Shown here one piece after another: positions 1 to 9,110 of a stretch of DNA of 64,000 bases. Origin of the DNA: Myxococcus stipitatus DSM 14675 (GTDB taxonomy: Bacteria > Myxococcota > Myxococcia > Myxococcales > Myxococcaceae). Where the stretch lies: assembly GCF_000331735.1 (NCBI RefSeq), contig NC_020126.1, positions 7,009,501 through 7,073,500 on the forward strand, in the 5' to 3' direction. The first letter of the stretch is position 1. The number at the start of each line of letters is the position of its first letter. The notes beneath the pieces were generated by a model, which saw only the letters and a list, made by a program, of their open reading frames with translations, did not search any database and was not told the origin of the DNA. The position numbers and the translations under genes are program-made.

Positions 1-1929
1 GCCATCGCCGTGGGGCTGACCCATGCCGTCCACCTCCGGAGCCCTTGGGCCTGCGAAGGAGCTCGAGAGGAGCTCGACAACGTCTGGGGGCCGCGACAGC
101 GAACCACGATTCAGGCGGCCTTCCTCGCCACCGACAGACCCTACGCCCTCGCCGCCTGGGGGCGTGTCCTCCAGGAGCTCGAGGCCTATGGCAACACCTG
201 GGTGGCCGAGCGCACCGTCACGTGTGAAGCCACCCACGCACCTCACGCACAGCCACCGGAGCAAGCCGCGTGGCGCATGCGCTGCCTGGACAACCGGCTG
301 GCGGACCTCTCCGCCCTCACCCAGCTCCTCTCCCAGGCGGATGGGAAGACCGTGGACGCGGCCCATCGCGCGGCACAGAGCCTGCCCTCTCTCGCCGGCT
401 GCGTGCGCCCGCACACTCCCGAGGGTGAGGCCGAACCCGCGGGCCCTCCGAAGGATCAGGCCGCGTTGCAGGCCACCCTCGCCAAGGGCCGAGCGCTCCT
501 CGCCACCGGTCGCTACGCGGAAGGTGTCGCGCTCATCGAGCCGGCGGCGCTGCTCGCGAAGAAGACGGGCCACCGACAGGGTGTCGCGGAGTCCTCCCTG
601 TTGCTGGGCGAGTTGCTCGAGGGCGCCGGGAGATGGCGTGGCGCGGAGGCGGCGCTCTTCGACGCCCTGGACGCGGCGGAAGCCACCCGCCTGGACGCGC
701 TGGCGACCCGCGCATGGATTCTGCTGGTGCGGGTGTCCTGTATCGGCCTGGACGAGTACGACAAAGCCGCACTGTGGAAGGAGCGCGCCACCGCCGCCCT
801 GGAGCGACTGGGGGATGGCCATCCCCTGGCGCGCATCCAGCTCCTGACGTACACCGGAACCCTGCTGCGGATGCAACGTGACTACGTGAGGGCCGAGGTC
901 CAGCAGGAAGACGCGCTGCTCCTGGCGGAGAGGACCTTCGGCGCCAGCAGTCTGGAGGTCGCCGACGTGCTCCTCGAGCTCGGCGCCACACAATGGCGCT
1001 CCTTGCAGCTGGCGAAGGCGCGCACCACCTTGGACCGCGCCGCTGAAATCGCCCGACGCGTGCTGGGGCCCGAGCACCCGGAGTTCGCGCGAATCCGACT
1101 GGCGCTGGTGCCCGTACTCTGGGAGGCCGCTCAGCTCGAACCATCCCAGACCCGGGGGAACTCGGCGCAAGCCCAGGAGGGCCTCGAGCTGGGGGAGCGC
1201 ATCGCCCGCGAGTCCCTGGGCATCCTGGAGCGCTCGCTCGGTCCCGAACATCCGCGCGTCTACGACGCCCTCAACGACCTGGGCACGACGCTCACGACGC
1301 TCGAGCGGCCCCTGGAGGCACTTCCCATCTACGAGCGCGCGTTGACCATCGCCATCAAGACGGACGGCGCCGAGAGCCAAGGGGTGGCGGTCATCCGCAG
1401 CAACCTGGGATGGCTCTACAACACCCAGACCGAGTACGAGCGCGCGCGGGAGCACTTCCTGCGTGTCATCGCCATCCGGGAGAAGCTCCACGGCCCGCGC
1501 GACGCGGAGTTGGTCCACGCCCTGCGCATGGTCGCGCGCAGCTACGGCAAGCGAGGACTCCTCGAGGAAGCCCTCCCCCACAGCCTGCGTGCCTCCGACA
1601 TCCAGTCCTCCCTTCCCGACGACGTCGCGGGGCTCTGGACGCTCACGCAGATAGACCTGGGCCAGCTGTACCTCGGGCTGCGCCGGTATGACGAAGCCAT
1701 CTCCCAGCTGGAGAAAGCCGTCGCCGGCTGGGACAAGGCCAGACCCCTGTCGGGGCAGCGCGCGGAGGTCCTCTTCCTTCTCGCCCGTGCCCTCGGGGAG
1801 TCCGGCAAGGACCCCAAGCGCGCGCTGCGATTGGCTTCCGAGGCACGCCGCAGAGCCAGTCTCGATGACCCTTCGCCAAGGGTGGTGAGGACCATCAATG
1901 CCTGGCTCGAGGAGAACACGCGGCGCTGA
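1..1929 (+). CDS. TPR-rich C-terminal part of a probable Ser/Thr protein kinase (5' truncated)
   Basis: The reading frame is open from base 1, so the true start lies outside the window; the GTG at 10 is only the first possible internal start. About the first 140 residues look like the extracytoplasmic linker that follows the membrane segment in myxobacterial kinases: several Cys and the block CLDNRLADL. The remainder, from about residue 150 to 620, is tetratricopeptide repeats with recurring A-x-LG, GPEHP and Y-E-A-L patterns, a fold for protein binding. No kinase motif is visible here; a kinase domain upstream is inferred from the resemblance to kinase-TPR proteins. It could also be a stand-alone TPR protein. 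It converges on the dehalogenase gene with 16 bp between the stops. Confidence 0.72.
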   Translation, partial: AIAVGLTHAVHLRSPWACEGAREELDNVWGPRQRTTIQAAFLATDRPYALAAWGRVLQELEAYGNTWVAERTVTCEATHAPHAQPPEQAAWRMRCLDNRLADLSALTQLLSQADGKTVDAAHRAAQSLPSLAGCVRPHTPEGEAEPAGPPKDQAALQATLAKGRALLATGRYAEGVALIEPAALLAKKTGHRQGVAESSLLLGELLEGAGRWRGAEAALFDALDAAEATRLDALATRAWILLVRVSCIGLDEYDKAALWKERATAALERLGDGHPLARIQLLTYTGTLLRMQRDYVRAEVQQEDALLLAERTFGASSLEVADVLLELGATQWRSLQLAKARTTLDRAAEIARRVLGPEHPEFARIRLALVPVLWEAAQLEPSQTRGNSAQAQEGLELGERIARESLGILERSLGPEHPRVYDALNDLGTTLTTLERPLEALPIYERALTIAIKTDGAESQGVAVIRSNLGWLYNTQTEYERAREHFLRVIAIREKLHGPRDAELVHALRMVARSYGKRGLLEEALPHSLRASDIQSSLPDDVAGLWTLTQIDLGQLYLGLRRYDEAISQLEKAVAGWDKARPLSGQRAEVLFLLARALGESGKDPKRALRLASEARRRASLDDPSPRVVRTINAWLEENTRR

Positions 1930-1945
1930 GACAACCGCAGGGGCC

Positions 1946-2836
1946 TCAGCGCGACTGCCGGCGGAGCCAGTCCGCCAGCCCCTGTCCGATGGCGTGAGGA
2001 TGGTCCTCCTGGATGTAGTGCAGGCCCTGGCCCAGCTCGATGACCTCCAGGCGTGGCAGGTTCTCCCGGCACCACGCCACGAGGGGTGGAGGCAGGAGCA
2101 CGCCCGGCTCGACGGCGAAGAGCAGCTTGGGCAGCGGTGAGCGGCGGAGCGCCTCGCGGTAGCGCACGACGATGTCCGCGACGTCCGCGGGGTGGCCGTC
2201 GATGGGAATCTCGTTGGGCCACGCCAGGGTCGGCCGTCGCGACGCCCGGTCCGGGAACGGCGCCCGGTAGTGGGCCAGCTCCTCCGGCGTCAGCCCGCGC
2301 ACGACGGAGCCCGGGAGGACCTTCTCCACGAAGACATTCTGGTCCAGCACCAGCGACTCGCCGACCCCGGGCGTGCGGAACGCGCGGAACAGGTCTCGCG
2401 CCTTGGCGGGGAACTGCTCCCAGCCCGACAGCGGCGACAGGAACGCCTCCATGAAGGCCAGCCCCTGGACCTTGTCCTCGTTTCGCATCGCCCAATCCAA
2501 CCCGAGCGCGGAGCCCCAGTCATGGAGCACCAGGGTGATGCGCTCGAGGCCCAGCGCGGAGATGAACCCGTCGAGATAGCGGGCGTGGTCGGCGAAGCGA
2601 TACGCCAGGTCCGGCTTGTCCGAGCGTCCCATGCCGATGAGGTCCGGCGCGATGCAGCGGCCCAATCCCTTCACATGCGGGAGGATGTTGCGCCACAGAT
2701 AGGACGACGTGGGATTGCCATGGAGGAACAGGAGGGGGTCGCCCTGCCCTTCATCGACATACGCCATGCGGGAGCCATGGACCTCGACGAAGCGGTGGGT
2801 GAACGGGAAGTCGGCGGAGATGAGGGGCGGAGTCAT
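1946..2836 (-). CDS. dhaA: Haloalkane dehalogenase (alpha/beta hydrolase)
   Basis: The 296-residue protein has the haloalkane dehalogenase layout, which hydrolyses carbon-halogen bonds in the cytoplasm. The oxyanion strand motif HGNPTSS lies at 39-45, the nucleophile Asp106 in HDWG (105-108), the probable acid Glu130 in MEAF, and the catalytic His273 in LHYIQED. Asn41 and Trp107 are the expected halide-binding pair. Asp106, Glu130 and His273 match the DhaA (HLD-II) arrangement almost residue for residue. The gene lies 20 bp downstream of an ECF sigma factor on the same strand, so the two are probably co-transcribed. The natural substrate is unknown; HLD-II enzymes are often found in bacteria with no known halogenated substrate. 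Confidence 0.9.
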   Translation of the reverse strand: MTPPLISADFPFTHRFVEVHGSRMAYVDEGQGDPLLFLHGNPTSSYLWRNILPHVKGLGRCIAPDLIGMGRSDKPDLAYRFADHARYLDGFISALGLERITLVLHDWGSALGLDWAMRNEDKVQGLAFMEAFLSPLSGWEQFPAKARDLFRAFRTPGVGESLVLDQNVFVEKVLPGSVVRGLTPEELAHYRAPFPDRASRRPTLAWPNEIPIDGHPADVADIVVRYREALRRSPLPKLLFAVEPGVLLPPPLVAWCRENLPRLEVIELGQGLHYIQEDHPHAIGQGLADWLRRQSR

Positions 2837-2856
2837 GGGTGTGCGTCGGGTCCAGG

Positions 2857-3657
2857 TCAGTGGAGTGAGCCGAGCATCGAGCGCAGGGTCGCGACGAAGT
2901 CGGTGCGGTTCGTGGAGGCGGGTTCACTTCGGTAGAAGGCGGTGACGCGTCGGAGCTCCGACAGCGTCGAGAGGCGGGCGCGCAGGGCGGGGAGGCTCTC
3001 GTCCGGAAGCTCCGCGGGCTCCACGCGCCCCTTCTCGAGCGCACGGCCCAGCCGTCGATGACACGCGCATGGGGCCGAGGGATTCACGACGCCGCACTGC
3101 TTGTTGAGGAAGTCGGACAGCGCGGTCCGCGCGCGGCTCAGGCGCTTGCGGAAGGCGGCCGGCTCGATGTCGAGAATCTCGGCGGCGTCGTTCGAGGGGA
3201 GCTCGAGCAGCTCGCCGAGGACGAAGGCGATGCGGTGGTCCGCGTCCAGACACTGCAGCAACGCTCGGCCACAGCGCAGCTTGAGCTGCTGGTGGAGGAT
3301 GGCGTCCTCGGTGCGTTCGACGGCGTGCTCGTCCCGGCCTTCGGCCAGGTCCTCCGCGAATGCTTCGAAGGAGGTGTGGGCTCGCCGCTGGCGGAAGTCG
3401 AGAATCCTGCGGACGGCGATGCTCCAGGCCCAGGTGGAGAAGCGTGACTCGCCCCGGAACTGGGCCAGGCGGGTCATGATGCGAATCAGCGACTCCTGGG
3501 TGGCGTCCTCCGCGTCCTGACGGTCCAGCAACATGCGCAGGGCGACGTTGTAGATGGGGCGCTCGAGTGCGCGGACAATCGACTCGACCGCGCGGGCATC
3601 GCCCTCGGCGGCTTGCGCGACCTGCTCGTGCGTCACGTCCGAAAAGGTGTTCGTCAT
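2857..3657 (-). CDS. ECF RNA polymerase sigma factor with Cys/His tail
   Basis: The 266-residue protein has a sigma region 2 at about 15-90 (DAEDATQESLIRI, then a W-rich STWAWSIAVRRILD segment) and a sigma region 4 helix-turn-helix at about 125-185 (NDAAEILDIEPAAFRKRLSRAR). Beyond region 4 is an extension of about 80 residues beginning with a cluster of Cys188, Cys197, Cys199 and His200 that could bind metal. No anti-sigma gene adjoins it, so the extension may regulate the factor in cis; this is inference. The next gene, 20 bp downstream, is a haloalkane dehalogenase. The start ATG at 3657 fits the family length. The sigma assignment is firm; the ECF subgroup was not determined. Confidence 0.9.
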   Translation of the reverse strand: MTNTFSDVTHEQVAQAAEGDARAVESIVRALERPIYNVALRMLLDRQDAEDATQESLIRIMTRLAQFRGESRFSTWAWSIAVRRILDFRQRRAHTSFEAFAEDLAEGRDEHAVERTEDAILHQQLKLRCGRALLQCLDADHRIAFVLGELLELPSNDAAEILDIEPAAFRKRLSRARTALSDFLNKQCGVVNPSAPCACHRRLGRALEKGRVEPAELPDESLPALRARLSTLSELRRVTAFYRSEPASTNRTDFVATLRSMLGSLH

Positions 3658-3761
3658 GGTTTCGGCGGATTAGACCGCCGCCCCCAGGACGCTGTGACCG
3701 GAGTCCTTCGTTTTTTCCGTGCACGCGCACCGGCCGTCCGGCTGGCCTGGCGCGGAGGGAG

Positions 3762-4274
3762 TCAGGGAGGGCTGGGGGGCACGGAAGGAGTCGACGGCGT
3801 GAGCTCCCCCGACTCGTACACATCCTCGCGAGACGTCATGGACAAGAGCAGGTCTCCCCACAACGACAGCAGCGCGTCGTAGTTGAACAGACGGGTCCAG
3901 TACGAGGCGCCGTCACGCGGTTTGACTTCGCCGAGCACGGTGAAGGGGGCGCCCATGCCCACCTCCTCCGCATCCACGGGGTCGTCGCGGAACGGCTCCT
4001 GCAGCGGCATCCGGTTCTCGTACTTGAGCAACACGTCCGAGGAGACGACCTTCGAGTCAGACTCCACCTGGGGCGTGCCGGGGAGGCTCTCGAGGTTGTA
4101 GAGGCGTCGGACGAACTCCGGGTCCACCGTGACGGCCGTCGAGCAACTGGCGACGTCCATCGTCGCAGGATGATCAAGGACGCCGACGTCCCCCTGTTGC
4201 GCCAGCCCGGGGAGAGGGCCCAGCAGAAGGAGCCCACACAGCACTCCTGGGATGACCGTCTTCATGGAGGACAC
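3762..4274 (-). CDS. Secreted protein of unknown function
   Basis: The protein has 170 residues, or 167 if translation starts at the second Met at 4265. A clear Sec signal peptide (MKTVIPGVLCGLLLLGPLPGLAQ) ends near residue 25, so the mature product is exported to the periplasm or beyond. The mature part is acidic and Pro-rich at its end (SGELTPSTPSVPPSPP) and holds one Cys; no catalytic motif is recognisable. It lies about 100 bp upstream of the ECF sigma gene on the same strand, so it could belong to the same transcription unit, but the gap is larger than within the sigma-dehalogenase pair. Family not recognised. Confidence 0.6.
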   Translation of the reverse strand: MSSMKTVIPGVLCGLLLLGPLPGLAQQGDVGVLDHPATMDVASCSTAVTVDPEFVRRLYNLESLPGTPQVESDSKVVSSDVLLKYENRMPLQEPFRDDPVDAEEVGMGAPFTVLGEVKPRDGASYWTRLFNYDALLSLWGDLLLSMTSREDVYESGELTPSTPSVPPSPP

Positions 4275-4542
4275 CTCGCAAGCAGCGAAAGGTCGCCATC
4301 CTCCGGAGACGGCGGCTCGCGAGTCGCACGAGCGACTCTCCGCTCCATCATGGTTCCATCATCGCGGCGGCGCTCGCTCGGGAGTGCCGGAGCCCCCTTC
4401 CCGCCCACACAGCTAAATCAAACTATTCATGAATTTCAGATTGTATGCCTCTCTGGCCGGAAGGATGCTCCCGAGGCTCCGCGCGGTCGCTGGAATCCCA
4501 GGCCGGCGGCGCATTCCTCGCAGTCAGAGACTCGGAGCTCCC

Positions 4543-5916
4543 ATGTTCAAGAAGACAGCCGTCATTGCTGTCACCTGTGGCGCATTGCTGGCCGGGTGCG
4601 GTGGCGATCCTCGGGCGGAGCAGGCGGTGCAGGACGAGATTGTTTCCAATCTGCTCCAGGCGGGGTTTCCCGCCCACGACATCCTGGTCTCCGACGGTGA
4701 CGTGTACGTGGGCCGTGACGCCCACGTCACCCTCGAGGCCTCGCGCGAGATGCTCCAGGCGCCCCTCGCGAGCGAGGAGCAGTACCGCACGACGAACCAG
4801 GTCGGCACGGGTGTGACGAAGATCTGCGTCAATCCCACCGCGGACTTCAACACCTACAACATGCTGAGCCAGGGCCTGGACCTGGCCATCGCCAACTACA
4901 ATGAGCGAGGGCTGCGGCTCACCTTCGCGCGCGGACCGAGCACCGGCTGTACGGCCAACATCACCGCGCAGACGATGGGTGGCACAGGCGGCTCCGCGGG
5001 CTTCCCGTCGGGCGGCCTGCCCTATGGAATCATCAACATCGGCACGGGTCTGAACAGCTACAGCGCTGACGTGAACGAGCACGTCATCACCCACGAACTG
5101 GGCCATGCAATCGGCTTCCGCCACTCGGACTATTACAACCGAAGCATCAGCTGCAACGTCGGCGGTGACGAGGGAGACGCGGGCGTGGGCGCCATCCACA
5201 TCCCCGGGACTCCCACGACGGCCGTCGTCGGCGGCTCGGTCATGAACTCCTGCTTCCGGGACTCCGAAACCGGAGAGTGGACCGGCTCGGATATCACCGC
5301 GCTGAATGCGCTCTATGGCACCAGCGGGGTCGCGAGCTGCGCGACCTACAACGTCCCGTCCTACCGAGGGCAGAACGGCACGAGGATTCAGTGCACCTGC
5401 GCCGCCGCGACCGGCGGCACGGTGTGGGGGACGGACGTCTACACGGATGACTCCAGCGTCTGCGACGCCTCGATTCACGCGGGAGCGATTCCCGCCAGCG
5501 GTGGAACGGTGACGCTCACCATCCAGCCTGGACAGAGCAGCTACACGGGCAGCACGCGCAATGGCATCACCACGAACGCCTACGGCGCCTGGGGCGGGAG
5601 CTTCACCGTCAGCGGCCAGACGCCCGTCGCGGCCTGCTCGACCTACAACTTCACCTCCTACCGAGGACAGAACGGAACGCAGATTCGATGCAGCTGCCCC
5701 GCCGTGAGCGGAGGCACGGTGTGGGGGACGGACCTCTACACGGATGACTCGAGCGCCTGCGCGGCCGGAGTGCACGCGGGTGCGATTCCCGCCAGCGGCG
5801 GGACCCTGACGGTCACCATCCGCCCGGGGCAGAGCAGCTACACGGGCACCACGCGCAATGGCATCACCACCCTCTCCTACGGTGCCTGGAGCGGGAGCTT
5901 CTCCATCAGTCCGTAA
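4543..5916 (+). CDS. Secreted M57-type metallopeptidase with two LCCL domains
   Basis: The ATG at 4543 (457 residues) is chosen because it begins a lipoprotein signal (MFKKTAVIAVTCGALLAGCG, lipobox Cys at 20); an in-frame ATG at 4429 would add an Arg-rich leader that masks it. The protease domain carries HELGHAIGFRH at 184-194, the HExxHxxGxxH zinc signature of metzincins, and resembles the M57 dual-action HEIGH peptidases of myxobacteria. From about 265 and 363 run two related repeats of about 95 residues with the LCCL core YTDDSSxCxxxxHAGAI. LCCL domains are thought to bind lipid or polysaccharide and are better known from eukaryotes. A hairpin terminator follows. Predicted to be a cell-surface or outer-membrane-anchored protease. 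Confidence 0.85.
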   Translation: MFKKTAVIAVTCGALLAGCGGDPRAEQAVQDEIVSNLLQAGFPAHDILVSDGDVYVGRDAHVTLEASREMLQAPLASEEQYRTTNQVGTGVTKICVNPTADFNTYNMLSQGLDLAIANYNERGLRLTFARGPSTGCTANITAQTMGGTGGSAGFPSGGLPYGIINIGTGLNSYSADVNEHVITHELGHAIGFRHSDYYNRSISCNVGGDEGDAGVGAIHIPGTPTTAVVGGSVMNSCFRDSETGEWTGSDITALNALYGTSGVASCATYNVPSYRGQNGTRIQCTCAAATGGTVWGTDVYTDDSSVCDASIHAGAIPASGGTVTLTIQPGQSSYTGSTRNGITTNAYGAWGGSFTVSGQTPVAACSTYNFTSYRGQNGTQIRCSCPAVSGGTVWGTDLYTDDSSACAAGVHAGAIPASGGTLTVTIRPGQSSYTGTTRNGITTLSYGAWSGSFSISP

Positions 5917-5937
5917 CCATTCCAGACACGCGAATGA

Positions 5938-5973
5938 CAAGGCCCTCTGGGAGCTATCTCTCAGGGGGCCTTG
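5938..5973 (+). terminator. Hairpin terminator after the M57/LCCL gene
   Basis: A 16-bp stem (5938-5953 with 5958-5973, two G-T wobbles) closes a 4-nt loop, 21 bp after the stop codon. The downstream sequence is only mildly T-rich (CCTTGTC). Confidence 0.65.
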
Positions 5974-5986
5974 CCTTGTCCGCGCG

Positions 5987-6145
5987 TCAGTCGCAGACGG
6001 TCGCCTGGAAGGTGTCGTCGTAGAAGGACGCCCACGCGCGGCGCACGATGCAGCCCGCCGGGGCCGAGGCATTCACGCCCGGCGAGCAGGTCTGCCACGT
6101 ACCGTTGGCCCCCTGCTTGGCCGCCCGCCTGTTCCTCCCTTTCAT
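5987..6145 (-). pseudogene. Possible 3' relic of a secreted protein gene
   Basis: On the minus strand a 52-codon frame ends at 5987 with a sensible C-terminus: TWQTCSPGVNASAP, then a W-A-S-F-Y-D-D-T-F segment and a final Cys-Asp. It looks like the tail of a Cys-containing exported domain. There is no signal peptide or ribosome site upstream. The rest of the 5917-6475 gap shows no other gene. It may be a decayed gene or a chance frame. Confidence 0.3.
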
Positions 6146-6475
6146 GCGCAGGGGCGTGCGACCTGGCGAGCAGGAGCGCCTCTCCGGAGGGAAGGCCCGG
6201 CAGCCCGTCGCGCGGGAGCACCCGGTGTCTCAACGTGTGTCTTGGCTCGTGGGAAACCACGCAGGGATGCAATCCACCCCGAGAGCAGAAGACTCAGGCG
6301 CACCTGGGGGAACGGATTCATCCCGGAAGCACACTTCTTCCCAGCACGAGCCGCTGCCACCCCCTTCGGCAGCGGTGCCGAGGATGCGCCGCCCTTCGCG
6401 TCGTGTGGCACAGCGAATGAAAGACGTCGCACACGGAGCCATCGCGGCTCGAGCAAAGTCCAAGTGAGGCAGCAT

Positions 6476-7405
6476 ATGAAGGCGTGGGGTCGTTTCTGTG
6501 CGCGGGCGGTGCTGTGCTGTGGCTTCGGATGGGCGAGTGCCGCGGGGGCCCATGAGTTGACGTGCGAGAAGAAGGTCAACGGAGCCCCCGTCGTGGTGGC
6601 CTCCACGTTCCCCTTCATCGCGACCTACAGCTTCAAGGTCACCAACGTCCACCCCACCCTGCCCTCCATCCTCCTGTCCGCCACGGACAGCATCCTCACG
6701 AGCGAGGGCTTCGAGTTCACGCCCGCGCCTCCCGTGAGCATCCCGGTGAGCGGCTCGCTCACGTCATTCTTCCCACTGACCATCGACAGCTTCAGCGACT
6801 GCAAGCTGCTGGCGATTCTCGACGGGACGGATGACCTCAGCATCGACAACGTCTTCACGGCGACCTTCGAAGGCGGGGTGGCCATCTGCTCGGCGCGCGT
6901 CGTCTGCGAACAGCCTCCGCCGCCGCCCGAGTGCACCCACGCGACTCGGACCCTGGGCTTCTACAAGACCCATATCCCAGCGCTCGAGCAATGCCTTGCA
7001 CTCGGCCCCATTCCACTGGGAGCCATCGGGACCATCACCACCCTGCCCTCGGCGGAAGGCATCCTCTGGGGAGACCCGGCGAAGTATCCCGACGACACGC
7101 CCCGAAGCCAGTTGGACCGTCTGCGCTTCCTGCTCGCTCGCCAGACGCTGGTGGCCACCTGCAACCAGCGCCTGTTCGGCGCGACGCCGACTCCGCCCAC
7201 CCTCATCACCGCGGCCGTCACCGCATTGAACGGAACGGACTGCACCGCCATCTCCGCCCTCATCCCGCAGGTGGATGCGTTCAACAACTCCTGTGATGCC
7301 GCGTCGTTCCCGCCTGGGTTCGTGCCAGGACCCGCCACGCCCCAGCTCGCCGAGAGCATCGCCGTCGACCCCACGTCTTCTTCGGGCCAGACCTGCTCGC
7401 CCTGA
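6476..7405 (+). CDS. Secreted protein of unknown function, two Cys-containing domains
   Basis: The ATG at 6476 (309 residues) begins a Sec signal peptide (MKAWGRFCARAVLCCGFGWA, cleavage near SAAGA); the longer upstream frame is noncoding in character. Mature residues of about 25-150 look like a beta-rich domain (hydroxyl-rich strands, Cys pairs), followed by a Pro-rich linker (EQPPPPPECTH). A second domain (from about residue 155) starts TRTLGFYKTH and contains LVATCNQRLFG and several Cys. That motif resembles the GYWKxH-type domain found in diverse exported bacterial proteins. No enzymatic motif is seen. It lies 55 bp upstream of a lipoprotein gene on the same strand and may be co-transcribed with it. 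Confidence 0.7.
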   Translation: MKAWGRFCARAVLCCGFGWASAAGAHELTCEKKVNGAPVVVASTFPFIATYSFKVTNVHPTLPSILLSATDSILTSEGFEFTPAPPVSIPVSGSLTSFFPLTIDSFSDCKLLAILDGTDDLSIDNVFTATFEGGVAICSARVVCEQPPPPPECTHATRTLGFYKTHIPALEQCLALGPIPLGAIGTITTLPSAEGILWGDPAKYPDDTPRSQLDRLRFLLARQTLVATCNQRLFGATPTPPTLITAAVTALNGTDCTAISALIPQVDAFNNSCDAASFPPGFVPGPATPQLAESIAVDPTSSSGQTCSP

Positions 7406-7460
7406 GCGACTCCCCCTTTCCAGGAACGAACTCGCATCAAGCTCGAGAGGAATCTCCACC

Positions 7461-8063
7461 ATGAAGAAGCAATGGATGCTGTCCCTGTTCGGAGCCTCGG
7501 CGCTGGCGCTTGCCCTCACCGCCTGCGGGAGCGCGGACAAGCCCCGGAGTCCAGAAGTCGCGCCCCCCGCTCCGGAAGCGCCTCCGTCCCCGCCAGATGC
7601 CACGCCGACGATCCCCGAGCCGGTCCCCCGCGCGGAGCCACCCGCGGAGCGCCGCTTCGAGCTGCGCATGCGGGGCCTGGGACTCGAGGGATTCACGTCC
7701 ATGCGGCTGCCCATCTCGGAGGTGAGTGTCACCACGATGGAGGGCAAGCCCCTGCCCGTGTGGCAACGCGCGAGCGTGCTGGAGCTCGCGACGGCGGGGC
7801 ACTCGCCGCTGCTCGCGCATTTCGATGTGCCAGCGGACCTGGAGCGAGTCCGAATCACTGTCTCCTTCGCGGACCTGGGCGAGTTCGACCGCCATGGCAA
7901 GCACGAGAAGCTCGAGGCGCGAGGGGCGCCGCTGAGCTTCGAGGTCAAGGTCAGCGACCTCGCCATGAGAGGCCGCGCGGTGCTCGCGTTGGATGCGGCG
8001 CGCTCGGTGGTCCCCTTCGCCTCCAGCTCGGTGGTGATTCCCAGCGGCGTCTTGCAGTTCTGA
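7461..8063 (+). CDS. Lipoprotein of unknown function
   Basis: The protein has 200 residues starting at the ATG at 7461, with a GAGAGG ribosome site 10 bp before it. The signal peptide ends in a lipobox (ALALTAC, Cys at 22), followed by a Pro-rich tether of about 40 residues (PPAPEAPPSPPDATPT). The remainder is a compact beta-rich domain (FELRMRGLGLEGF to the C-terminal SGVLQF) with regularly alternating hydrophobic strands. It somewhat resembles DUF4382-like carbohydrate-associated folds, but that is a weak impression. No metal or active-site motif is visible. Probably outer-membrane or periplasmic. Confidence 0.7.
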   Translation: MKKQWMLSLFGASALALALTACGSADKPRSPEVAPPAPEAPPSPPDATPTIPEPVPRAEPPAERRFELRMRGLGLEGFTSMRLPISEVSVTTMEGKPLPVWQRASVLELATAGHSPLLAHFDVPADLERVRITVSFADLGEFDRHGKHEKLEARGAPLSFEVKVSDLAMRGRAVLALDAARSVVPFASSSVVIPSGVLQF

Positions 8064-8157
8064 GCACCGTGAAGAGACACGTCGCCGGCCCGGACGCTCC
8101 GGCGCAACACCCTCGCGCAGGACAAGGAGTGTCTCGAACCCCGAGGTGTCTCCCCCC

Positions 8158-9039
8158 TCAGCCATGCTCCATCACCCAGTCGAGTGCCCGGCGCGCTCGC
8201 GTGGAGAGCTGTCGGCGTGAGGGATAGACGGCGAAGACCTCCCGGGGCTCGAGCGTGCGTCCCTTCACGGCGATGGGCACGAGCGCCGGGCCCTGGGCCT
8301 CCAGCATCTCCCTGGGCACGCTGACCACGCCCAGCCCCTCCAGGGCGGCGCCCAGGGCCACCCTCGGGTCATTCACCGTGGCGCGGACCTGGCGGGGCCG
8401 CACCTCGTCCACGCCGCCGTCCCGGCGTCGCAGGCGCCACACACCTCGAGGCAGTGTCAGGACCGCCGGCACCTCCTCGAGTGCGGCACACGTCACCTCC
8501 GCGCGTCCCTTCAAGTGCTCGCGCACGAAGCGAGGCGAGGCCGCGAGCACGGACTCGATGCTCCACAGCCGCCGTGCCACCAGCTCGGCGTCGCGGATGG
8601 GCCCCACGCGGAAGGCGAGGTCGAAGCCCTCTTCCACCAGGTCGACCAGGGCATTCGTGAGCACCAGCTCCACGTCCACGCGCGGGTGCCGTGCGGCGAA
8701 GGCGAAGAGCAGCGGAGCGAGTCGCTGGGCCCCGGAAGTCACCGGCGCGGTGACTCGCAGCTTGCCCGCGGGCTCCTCGTCCCGGTCCACCGCCTGGTCG
8801 AGGACCTCGCCCAGCTGGTCCAGGAGCGGCCCTGCTCGCCCCAGCAGCCGGCTCCCTTCCGGCGTGAGCCCCACGCGTCGCGACGTGCGCTGCAGGAGCC
8901 GGGTCCCCAGCTGCTCCTCCAGGAGCGCCACCCGGCGACTCACCGTGCTCACCGGAATGCCCAAGCGCTTCGCGGCCTCTCCGAAGCTCAGCTGACGGGC
9001 CACGGCCACGAAGATGCGCAGGTTCTCACTCGCCATCAT
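8158..9039 (-). CDS. LysR-family transcriptional regulator
   Basis: About 293 residues from the paired ATG codons at 9039/9036; the extra 12 residues of the longer frame precede the usual LysR start. The winged HTH lies at about 2-62 (FVAVARQLSFGEAAKRLGIP, STVSRRVALLEEQLGTRLL), followed by a linker helix and an effector domain (residues 90-290) with the conserved DLAFRVGP segment typical of LysR subgroups that include DsdC/AaeR-like single regulators. It is transcribed divergently from the SDR gene starting at 9111, with a 71-bp shared control region, the standard arrangement for a LysR protein and its target. The effector is unknown. Confidence 0.92.
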   Translation of the reverse strand: MMASENLRIFVAVARQLSFGEAAKRLGIPVSTVSRRVALLEEQLGTRLLQRTSRRVGLTPEGSRLLGRAGPLLDQLGEVLDQAVDRDEEPAGKLRVTAPVTSGAQRLAPLLFAFAARHPRVDVELVLTNALVDLVEEGFDLAFRVGPIRDAELVARRLWSIESVLAASPRFVREHLKGRAEVTCAALEEVPAVLTLPRGVWRLRRRDGGVDEVRPRQVRATVNDPRVALGAALEGLGVVSVPREMLEAQGPALVPIAVKGRTLEPREVFAVYPSRRQLSTRARRALDWVMEHG

Positions 9040-9110
9040 TCCACCCATGGGATGCAGCCTTCCACATCGTCCCATGGTTGCAACCGCCCCCTTTCGCTAG
9101 TCCTTGGGGC

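Noticed and set aside
4423-6072. A 549-codon open frame on the minus strand
   Set aside because: Antisense to the M57/LCCL protease gene; composition biased to Ala, Arg and Gly, with no domain.
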